Below, in pieces: positions 50,801 to 61,033 of a stretch of DNA of 64,000 nucleotides (the stretch's first letter is position 1; each line of letters opens with the position of its first letter). A model generated the notes under the pieces. That model was given only the letters and a program-made list of their open reading frames with translations, searched no databases and was not told where the DNA came from. The stretch lies in contig QEYB01000715.1 of NCBI GenBank assembly GCA_017562135.1, forward strand, positions 992,001-1,056,000, written 5' to 3'. Position numbers and translations under genes: made by a program. The DNA is from Dipylidium caninum (taxonomy: Eukaryota; Platyhelminthes; Cestoda; Cyclophyllidea; Dipylidiidae).

Positions 50801-52095
50801 CTCCTTTTCCAGCTAGGAGTTTACTAGCTTGCTCTAAGTAGCTAGCAGCTTCGTACCAGATGTCAGGATGGTGTCCCAAACAGAGAAGGCATTGTTCGTA
50901 GGCAAACATTACTATGAGATAGAAGAATCCGCAATGCTAATAGAGGTATGAAAACAACTAATAAAAAAGGCCTAAACAACAATATTCCCACCCCGTTTAG
51001 TAATCGTAGTGAGATCTTCTGTATTCAACGGATTGTCTTTTTCCCATTGAATATACTTCTTCCAGAGCTCTACCTGTTTGACTTCGAGTGGGGTTACCTG
51101 AGGTGGTACAGAAGGAATGTTTCTTGACAGGCCTTTTGTCATGATCTCGTATTCCTTCGTGACATTGCGTGCGTTCATATAATCACGACTGCGCTCCTCA
51201 GTCAACTTCTTTGCAATGTGAGGATTTATTGAGTCCTCATACATACAGTAATCTCTCCACACTGTCTCAATGCCCAACATTGGAGTAATAATTGCTTTCT
51301 GGTAAACTTTTCGAGTGGCTGTTATCTTCTGGCTCTCTGCATATGAGCCTTGTACTTGACTGCAAGTTAATTAGTAAGCAAAGACAGTTAATACTTACGC
51401 AGATCGCAAAAATGTGATATAATCAGCCCATATAGAGTACGAATTCAAATCAAGACCCATTTTGTCCAAAGTAAAATCATAGGCTTGCGCCATTTTCTCT
51501 CTAAAATCGTTTAGAATACTCGGTAACTTACTTAAAATGTGGGTGCTTGCCTTTTGTATCCTTAATGTACTGTAAATAAAGCTTCCACAGGTCTATATTT
51601 AAAATTTTAATTAAACATTTTTGGAAGAGTTTTTCAACGCGGTCATAGTTTTTCGCCTTCATCTGAATTTTGATGAAAAAGAATTAAAGCCAAGTACACA
51701 AATAATGCTCGACTAAAAGGTGTAAAATACTACTGACAGTCGAGAAAAAGTGATGCATTAGAATTAAATCTAAGAATAGAAGGCGTATAACCCTAGCGTA
51801 AAGTATTAATCATAGACACCCCCGCTTTGATTGTCACGATATACACTTGTAGAAAGCCCATAAAGCGTCGCACCTCCTGTTGTATATATATTTTCCAGTA
51901 CTGTCCCGCGGTAGGAAATTGGGCAATAATCCTCTCAAACGATTCCCGAGCATCCTCTATTTTTTTCGATTGAGCATCACGAAGGATAACACTCCATGCT
52001 TCAATATCCCATACATTATTTTTAATTCTCTCTTCTGCACGCTGAAGCTTGTCAATCTTAAGCGTGCGCCGTTGAGAAAATGGCATGTTAAGCAT
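47898..52095 (-). CDS. CSTF3: Cleavage stimulation factor subunit 3 (CstF-77)
   Basis: CstF-77 (Drosophila suppressor of forked) is the HAT-repeat scaffold of the CstF complex that promotes mRNA 3' cleavage and polyadenylation. Exons (minus): 52095-51874, 51662-51532, 51500-51399, 51359-50992, 50911-50802, 50690-50502, 50424-50281, 50029-49827, 49426-49262, 49136-48740, 48262-47898. Conserved blocks are [161 protein letters not shown] and a terminal [10 protein letters not shown]. The total is about 800 aa against 717 in human. Between exons 7 and 8 phase requires a missing microexon of 3n+1 nt. The intron after 49262 has a GC donor. Start ATG 52095 or the in-frame 52086. Confidence 0.95.
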
Positions 52096-53185
52096 GGTGA
52101 TGGGATCGTTCCGGTTTGAAAAAGTCGCGGGCTAAGAGGGTTTACTATTTCGCCATTCTATTGGCTAATAATCAAACCTGAAATGGTATTTCTTATCTAC
52201 TTATATACGATATTTTGCTTTGGTGATTCACTAGGCGGTATACCATGCTTTCCGGTCTTAAACCTTGCCCTCCATTTTCTGCTTTTAATATTTTTTAAAT
52301 CATTGTGCTCCAATAAGCGCTAAAGTTGTTCAACGATGAAATTGTGATATCTTTTTCAAGCTAACACCTATTGGTACTAGTTAAAACAAGAAAAATTTTG
52401 CAGCCTTCTATTTTTTACGGGCTGCACTTAATATCACTAGAATCCTATTGTGCACTACTTTCTATTATCTCCCACCCAATAGCAATATGAGAAAAATGAG
52501 AGCCATGCTTTCTGACACGGATCTACGCAGGCCATTCCCGAATTAACAACTTTTATGGAGGACGTAATGTCATGCTTGGCACCCCCACGAGTTATGTCTA
52601 TTTATTCGCAATTAAAATGGTTTTCATATTCCACTTAAGCTTGAATAACTCATATTAAGGTAATATGTTGTCAATAAAAGTTAGTTTCAACCCATCAAGA
52701 AGAAATCTACCGCTTGCGATGATTACTCCTACTTCGAAATTACTTTACGAAGCACTTTAGCTCGCCTTCCCGGCCCATGCAAGTTCAGGACACCCCCCCC
52801 CCCCACGGGTTTGGCCGATGCGCTTCACTCAAAATAACTCTATACTTCTTTCAGATCAGCAAAGAACCCACTCTTTGGCGATACAGCTTAGTATACTTCG
52901 TGTAATGAGTCTCGAATCCTAACATTATATAGAACTATTGTTACTGCTGCAAAATCTTGCAATTGCAACCTAGACAAACACTACCATGCAAATAAAATCG
53001 CTATACAACACCCCTAAAAGCAGTCTGACGTTATAAACCACAAGGAATCCCACTTCGTAGCTCCAGGACGATGGATTTTAAAATAAAACGGCGAAGACAC
53101 AAATAATAACCGGAAATAAAAGTAAAAAGCATAAGCGAATCAAACTAAAATGTAACACAGTCATTAGAAGCGGGAGAAGGAAAGG
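52096..53185. other. Spacer between CSTF3 and FEZ
   Basis: This AT-rich spacer of 1.1 kb includes the CSTF3 promoter side and the FEZ 3' UTR. A C12 run lies at 52793-52804. No gene or element was recognised. Confidence 0.5.
52793..52804. repeat. Poly-C run (C12)
   Basis: Twelve consecutive C residues in otherwise AT-rich spacer. Confidence 0.9.
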
Positions 53186-56100
53186 TCAAGCAAGAGGAGA
53201 GGCGCGGTGATACATGTTGCCATCACGTTCAGCCGCGAGGATTTTAAAAGGTTCCTTCGTTCCACGCCAGTCAAAGGATACCGTTTTCCGTGGCACGATC
53301 TCGACGTTTCCAATGCTGTCACACGAAGAATAGAGAATTTGAAGAGAATTCACCTGGGCTGATTCGAATCCACTAGCAGACAAGTACTTGGATGTTCGCT
53401 GCAGTCGTTGAGCTTCAATCAACGGGTCTAAAAAGAAATATAAGTATGAACAAAATGGTGTGGTGTGAGAGCCGCAAAATGGAGATAGTAAAAAAAAGAC
53501 ATTCCATTTGGGAATGATTGAGCGGACTAAAAAAGCTAACATGGGAAAATGAACCATTTTACATCTAATGACGAGTGACGAAAAGGGAAGACTGAAACGG
53601 TCCTAAATAGCAACGCGGTAATTGAAGTATTTAGATGAGCATAGTAATGTAGTTAGACCAAATAAACAGAGTAAAGAACTTGTTTTACAACAAACGATTG
53701 AAATACATTAAAATGTCCCATACAAACAAATTCGAGGACTCTAACAAGCTAAAAACGGAACAGAATAAAATATTAGAAAGGCATTTGATAACTAACCAAA
53801 TTTAAGAAGTTCGCCTAGGAACTTGTTCACCTCTGGCGATTCATGCAGAGCGGCTTGCAAAACTGAAAATGACAGAGAAACAATCCGCAGAGGAACGTAT
53901 TAAGAGACTCAATTTGGTTGTCGAACAACGGCAGTCAGAACTTACTCTGATTGACTATACGTAGCCTTGGGGGGAGCCAAGTAGCCAGTTGCGAGGAGGG
54001 GATGGGAATGCACAAGTTCAAGCACTGAAATGATGAAATCATAGGAATCAGTAAGAAATATTGAAGTAGTAGAACCAAGTGATTTGGCAGTCAAGATGTT
54101 AAATGATGACGCATAAATCTTAAGTGTTAAAGGCCCCGGTTCTAATGGATGCTCGAAAAGAAGTAAATGGAACGGTTTGCTCATATCTGTATCGTTCATA
54201 TTTCGTTGAGATTGTTCTTTGTGGGCTCGATATAATAGAAGACGCATAGATACTGACAAAACATGGAACCTAATATATTCTTAGTAACTTAAATAACAAC
54301 AATAATGTTATCACGGTAATTTATGACTGCCGATCCAGAAAATAAGAGCTCCAAGCAATGGGGAAGTCAACATAGGCATAAAGACTACACGCTAATAGTG
54401 CCAAAATTAAATGCAACTTTAAAAGAAGAATACAATGAAATAGGGGGTAGAAAGAACACAAAATAGAGGTTCAAGAGCTTGGGGTCTCACGAAATGTTGG
54501 TTGTAGAAATGCATACTTTGGCAGAGTATAATGACGACATCGGAATTCCCTGAACCAAATTCTAGCATTACTCAAGCGGTAAAAGTTAATAACCACACGG
54601 GACTAGTGCAGCTCGTAGCGAACGTGTGGTTGTTGACACGACAGAAAGTGACGTATAAGAGTAAAAAGAGAGACGATATGATCTCGCGAAATATAGTGTG
54701 ATGAAAAGAAATGATTATTTTAGTTGTGAAGTGAAAGACTTAATGAAGGCGAGCAAGAAGTCAATGAAATTAAAACTTAAAATCCCTTCGAAAGGAAATT
54801 AATTTGCAAATGTTAAGTTCAGTGCAACAGAAAAAACGGATCAGCATAAAAAGCAGGAACGAACCTGACTACGTTCTGGCCGTCCCATCGGCCAAGGTGG
54901 GTCACAAGGGAGTAATTTGCTTCCATGCTTCTGTGCACCCTCAATTAAGCGTCTCGTGGCTGTCGAGCCAGTCAGTCGCTCGTGTCCTTCCTGACTGTCA
55001 GCTACGACGCGTGTGGCTAAAGTAATTGGGTCTTCTGTGGACACCGGTGTCGCCGAAGACTGACCTGTGAGCAAGCCGGAGAGGCGACTAAACGCCGACC
55101 GCAAACCAGGGAATTCGATGGGCTCGCCGATGTGATGTCCTCGAGGCATGCGCTCCCCCTCCTGCGTTTGAAAATTCAAAGACATTGTACTGCCACCCGA
55201 GCCGTTATTCCGCTTCGGCAATTCTGTCAACTCGATCAGGTTTCCCGGTGAGTTCGAACGAGGCAACCTTCGATGTAATACTGAATGACTCTGCAGACGG
55301 AAACGAAGGAAATCAGTTATCGTTTTTAGAACTCACTCAGCATAAACAAGTACTACATCCCAATCACAATTACACAGGAGCGAACATACTGAATGCAATC
55401 ATGCTCATAGGAATTGAGATACTCGGACAAGTCGTAAAAAGATAGTTAGAGCTATGGGTTAGCAACTCTGGAAATGACGTCTATTAACCCTATTACGTGT
55501 AAATTTGGTAGTGAGGATTGAATAAATTTATATAAAAATTGAGCAGAGACCCCGCAATGCCAATAGAAGTCTACACAAATGGAGATAGATATTTGGCGCA
55601 GAGAGGTAAAACGAGGTCTACCAGGTGTTGCTTTAGATTATTTAGAGTGAAACGAGCTGTGTTGGCCAAAACAGCTTCGGCAGCCTTGCGTCGTCTGATC
55701 TGGAGGGCGTTGTGAAGGACAACAAAGTCATCGAGGACTTCGCGGAAGAGACGTAACTCCTCACGTTCTGCCAGACAGGCTATTAGCTGCTCCGAGACAC
55801 GGCCTGTCTCCACCTCTAACTCGTTCACGTAGTGGCGCAGAAGCACTGGCGAGAGATGTTCCAAATCTACACAAGGGAGAGGTGCACAGATCCGTACAAG
55901 ATCATCTTCCTCATTTCCACTCCCCGAATGTGGCGTACAAGTTCTTTTTGTCAAATAGAAGCGCAGACAATACCTTGACAGAGATACGTTTCCTAATTTC
56001 AGTTTCAAAAATCAGAAATAGCTGCAGCCTGGATATGCGTACCCAACAAACCTTTACTCCATTGTATGGTCAAACTGACAATGAACATGTAAAAGAGGAA

Positions 56101-59100
56101 AATCATAGAATCTTTATAGGTTTAAATGGAGTGGAGTCTACAAATCCAAAACTGAGAGTGCTCAAAGGAGTATCTCCTGAGAGCTCAGAAAAATCGTTTA
56201 CACTTTTTCGGCGTTATGGACGCAAATCGAACTTAATGAGCAAAAGCGAGCCATGGGTATTATAGTTCTTCAGTTGTTTCTCTCCTGATTAATACACTTG
56301 GCTCCCATCTCGCGGTGCTTGTTGCTTCAAAACTCACATCATTCCATAATCATAATGTTGACATTGTGCGTACAGAAGTCAAAATATTATTTCTCTGCGC
56401 TATGTGCAAAAAATCACATGGCGTTAACTTGTTATGCAAATAAGTATGAAATATAGTTAACCTTTGAAAACACTATACAACCAAAATGACTTGCAATGTC
56501 TCAGTAAAATCCCAAATATTCCAGAAAACGCTCAATGCAATTGCGGCATTGATGGCATCAATAACGTTGCATATGAGGAAAAAAGATTCTCCGACCACGG
56601 AGTCATACGCGAGGGGAAAGGGGGTTGACTTGGCAGCCAATCCCAACATGGCTATGGTTTACTAGATTCGCGATTTAAAGAAAAAAAATATTAAGCTATT
56701 TCGTGAATCCGGATTTTTAAAGTCTTCTTGGCTAAACGTAACATTAAAAAAACAGAAGAATCAGGATGCTTTAGTAACAACATAAGCAGGCCAAATATGT
56801 GCATATACCTGGTACATTAGGAAGGTTATAGCCCTAATAAAATGGAGGGACACTTGACCTGAGGTAAATAGAAAAGAGTGGGGACAGAATGGAGGTGGCG
56901 GCGGGGATTATTAAGTTACTGCGATGGTAAATTGCATTAGATGCGAAGGTGGAAGAGTCAGTTAGTAACAACTTAAAAAATGATACAAGATTCTACTTGT
57001 AAGTGCGCTCACACGAAAGGCTTTAAGTCACGCAATTTAGATAAAAAATGCACCGTTTTGACACTTACCGAGTCCACCGCCAAGTTTTTAATAATTTAAT
57101 ATTTTTAGAGTAATCAAAAGAGGGCCATGAATAGAGGTAAAACCAGAGATTAAGGGTATAAGAACAAAAGAAATGTCATACAAATACCACAATCATCAAG
57201 GGAAAACCCGCCTTCCATTTCAAACAAACGCAGCTACACGTAATTCAGTGCTTATTTTCTAATTGGTTGTACTTTATAGGGGGAACATAGATGGGTAATA
57301 ACATTCCCTACATCTTCAAGCTTCAAAATTTTCAAGCGGGTATTCTGACTTTTTTTGACGTACAAAGTTGTAGAATAAATTACCCTGGACCCAGAGAGGA
57401 GTCTTCTCTAGTGGCAAAGTAGGATGACGTGCCTTGAAGGCTTCCAGAGCGGCCTGCAAACCGGCCCACCTTAAGGATGCAGTTAAAGTCTGGTCTTCAA
57501 TTGTATTCAATTCCGCCACCGCCTTCACATTTTGTGACTGCCACTGAGAAAAGAGGTGCGATGATGGTGTTGAAACCTTGGCCAGAAGGGAGTTAGAGGA
57601 GGCAGTCGAAAGCGACTCGCAGGATGACGAGGAGAAATTCGTCGATCCTATATCGTCATCCTTTCTTCTTCTTTTTTCTCTCTTGATTTCCTTCGTATTT
57701 ACTACCGACGATCCTCCACTTTCCGACTTACAAGAGAACACAAATTTTTACTATATCGCATATCACCTCGTTTATTTTGCATATTTTCAGTCCTTTACGC
57801 AAAAATTGTAAAATCTATTCCAAACAGGATTTCGGCAGGAAAAATTTTCATTTCCGAGAAAAAAAAGTACATGCTGACATGACTGATAAATGCCCGTTAT
57901 AAATAAATTCGCAAGTCGATTTCCTCAACAATAACATGAAACTAAAGATGATTAAAGCAAGTGTCCTAGAAGCGTACTCTAACCTGGAATTTTAAAGAAG
58001 TTGAGAAAATTTCATGACTCAAGTATACGATGAGGGAATGTACACTTTCGAGAGAAAAATAGCTTACAGAAGACATTAACCAAGGATCTCATGAGACGTT
58101 TCCTCTTTTTCTGCATCAGCCTCCTCAATATACCACCAATGTTAAATGATAATACCACTTTTTTGGTTTCAACTGACTACTTTAAGGGACCGTGTAAGAT
58201 GCGATAATCACCCTTAAATATTTATGTGAATTGATTAACAAGATGTGAGGCAAATACCTGAATCTTAATAATGAAAGTAAGTATAAAAATAAAACTGTGT
58301 CGAAAGTTATTCGACTTTAAAACAATTAAGAATATCTGGGCAAAAACTCTAGATATTAATAAGAATTTTCCCCTTTAACAAGGGTACAATTTAAGACAAT
58401 TAGTAAAGGTCCAACGACCATTCCCATGAGAATTAATGTGTTACATAGTATACAAGCGGTTCAACCATTTTTTGAATAATACAAGGTATAAGTTGGCCTA
58501 TTGATCGCGCTATTCATAGTCTTACTTTTTGACTATATAGTTAGACAAAAATAAGATAGGCATTACAGTAAATAAAAACCAGCTCAAGGAATTAATGGTT
58601 GTTGAGATAACAGAATGATGATTAAAAGGCCATGCCAAAGCAACTTCTATTTTGTATAAAAGAGTACCATGGTTTTAATCAGCGGCATAGGAACGAAACC
58701 ATAAACTAATAATTTCAAAGACTTCCCAATCTGTCTGGAGACTCAAAATTGTTGCCTTGCTAAGGGGTTAAGTTCTTTTACAGCGATAATTGGTCAAGAA
58801 AGTGTCGATAAAGCTAACCAGAATAAATTTAAGTAAGTTATTTTCCTAATTCGGGTTGTGCTCACTTACGGTGTACTCGATAAGAGCATAGAAATTGGTC
58901 TATGTAAGATGTTAGACATCCAGTACTAAATATAAATAAAGGAATATTTTTTGCTATTTGGTACGTATAAGGTTGACAGCAATATCTACACTACAATTAA
59001 TTACATCAAACACAACAACAAGTGTGCTCGACTTGTGAACAAGACTTATGTAATGGAAGTTACTGGAAAAATTAAGACGTTAGGATTTACTTACAGGTAA

Positions 59101-59894
59101 TTTGGTATGCGGTGAGAACGCTTCAAATTCTGCCTCAGAGACAGATTCTGCGTCAGCCATATGAAGATCTTCCTACAACAAAAAAACCCCAACGGCGAAT
59201 TTTCAATGAAAAAAAAAAGAGACTGCATTCAATGTAATTATAAAAGATAAATCGACAACAGAATTGTAATTAGGTAAATGGAAGCTGAAGTACATGCAGC
59301 AGAGACCCGCAAAACGAATTATCAAAGTCATAATACTGAATGACGAGTCGGGTTTAAATATCTACTATAGAATTATTTCTGAAAACTAGGATTAATGATT
59401 GACGCCAAAAGCACCTGTTCGATGGATTAAATAAATTGGTAAAAACTATCAAATATTCGCAAATTTAACTAAACCACAACTACATACATACTAACCAGTT
59501 CAAAAGTTATTGGTCGCCTCTCAAGCGGGTAAGAATATTCAAGGTTTTCGATCGGCGCAACACTGATCTTCCAAAAAGATCTGGCACAGTAAATAGTATA
59601 AAAAAAACCTCACTTGATAGCGTCAAGAGTTGTTTTGGCATCACTTTGGTTTTGCGAAGCATTCCTGTCATCGAAATCAAGGGAATCGTTCAATCCATGA
59701 AACACGTTGTCGTCAAATGCCCATATAAGGCGTTCAAGTGAGGCTTCCAACTGTAGTCCGCCAGATATATCAAACGGATCAGATAAGGAACGCTTCAACA
59801 CTCCTTCACAGGGCTGATCTATCTGTTCGAATTCCTCAGCACATGACAACTCGTCGGGATCTAAGACAGCGATCGGGGCGTTGGAAAAGTCCAT
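53186..59894 (-). CDS. FEZ: Fasciculation and elongation protein zeta (FEZ/UNC-76)
   Basis: FEZ/UNC-76 is a kinesin-1 adaptor for axonal transport and axon outgrowth. Nine exons (minus) join in one frame: 59894-59614, 59562-59496, 59172-59095, 57726-57384, 55866-55622, 55290-54865, 54024-53946, 53862-53797, 53427-53186, giving 608 aa. Family features are LERLIWAFDDNVFHGL followed by NVAPIENLEY in the N-terminal region (human FEZ1 has MEDLVNEFDEKLNVCF and NLAPVKNQ). Next is the conserved coiled-coil block LLRHYVNELEVETGRVSEQL with ACLAEREELRL and a DDFVVLHNALQIRRRK helix (human ELVQQLARRDELEFEKEV, FITVLIEVQNKQKEQ). Then comes CLNLCIPIPSSQL matching QYLNTVIPYEK, and ILQAALHESPEVNKFLGELL matching the usual FEZ C-terminus. 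About 80 residues without FEZ similarity follow, which is a lineage-specific tail. Exons 1-4 are acidic and Ser-rich as in the family. Confidence 0.85.
55867..57383 (-). other. FEZ intron 4
   Basis: This 1.5 kb intron is phase 1, with a GTAATT donor and a CCCTTGTGTAG acceptor. It is AT-rich and no element was recognised. Confidence 0.65.
57727..59094 (-). other. FEZ intron 3
   Basis: This 1.4 kb phase-0 intron has a GTAAGT donor and a CTCTTGTAAG acceptor. It is strongly AT-rich. No exon, RNA gene or transposon was recognised. Confidence 0.65.
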
Positions 59895-61033
59895 TTCCCA
59901 AGTGCGCCATTAAGTAACCTACTATTTTAGTAAATATAAACAAATCATAAGTAAATAATTATTTTTAAAGCGTTTTGGGTTGCTTTTTTGAAAGTGTGCT
60001 AAAATAGCATAATATTGAATAATATTTTAAAATATAAGACATTTATTTGGGTCATGAAAGGGGGCTAAATCGTACAATATTGACGCACTTTCAATCGGGT
60101 TAAATTAAACGCAGGCTATAACTTCGTTGACAGGTGAGCTTTAATTTTTTGGAACCAAGTGTCAATAATTTTAACTCGTACCGATTTCTACGTTAACGAA
60201 AGCCATACTCGTAAGTCCGTAGCAAAACCTCCTGTTCCTCATTCCTTTTGCATATAAATATTCTCTGCGGCAAAAATGAAAATTCGTTTTTTTGATTTTG
60301 TTGTAAGGTATCTCTTTTCAAAACCACAAAATGCTTTGTTTTAAGCGTCGGAGTCAAAAACACATTTACACTCATTTGTTCTTAAGGCTGTGCATGTCTA
60401 GACGGGCGGGTAACGCGCCGCGGGTGCGTGGGCTCATGGCCCTGTCGTATTTATTCTCTATTGATGTATTATTTTCGACAATATCTCGTTCCGTCCTGTT
60501 GATACTTTAATCCGTTTGAAAATTCAGTAGCCCACTGCTCATTTTATTATTATGAAAGTCATCTGTCGATCTCTTGTTCTGTATGTCAGAACCAAGGCCA
60601 TTTGTGGTTCTTGTATATGGGGAGTTCCTCAACATTTTACTGGAAAATTGGCTCACTTACGAAGTTTGGGTATTTGCTTTTAGGAAAATCGTTTTTCAAT
60701 GGCCAGCCGGCGCCCATATTTTTCGATGGCCGGACAACCTGATCGGAACTCGGTGGCTTTTCCGCCTGGTGGCTCCCAGATGTATTTTGATTGTTTTCTG
60801 ATACGGCTTTCGCTATGTTTATGATGGCCTTTTTTCCCTAACTCTCGGAGCTAAATTTATGTTGTAAATTTATATGTCCATGCTCCACTTTGAATTGATA
60901 TGCCGTTATAACTGTGCCACTTTTCTTTCTTTCCATTCTCTTTTTTGCTTTTTTTTTTGGCTTCAGTTTTTTTTCACAGCGATTCTATATGTTTTATTCC
61001 TCATTCAGTGCACGGTCGTCTGCTGCAATTCCG
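59895..61033. promoter_or_regulatory. Divergent FEZ/NDC80 promoter region
   Basis: The FEZ start (minus, 59894) and the first supported NDC80 coding sequence (plus, 61034) face away from each other, so this 1.1 kb should hold both promoters and 5' UTRs. It may also contain NDC80 N-terminal exons, because the usual unstructured N-terminal tail is not in the called exons. No core promoter element stands out. Confidence 0.4.
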
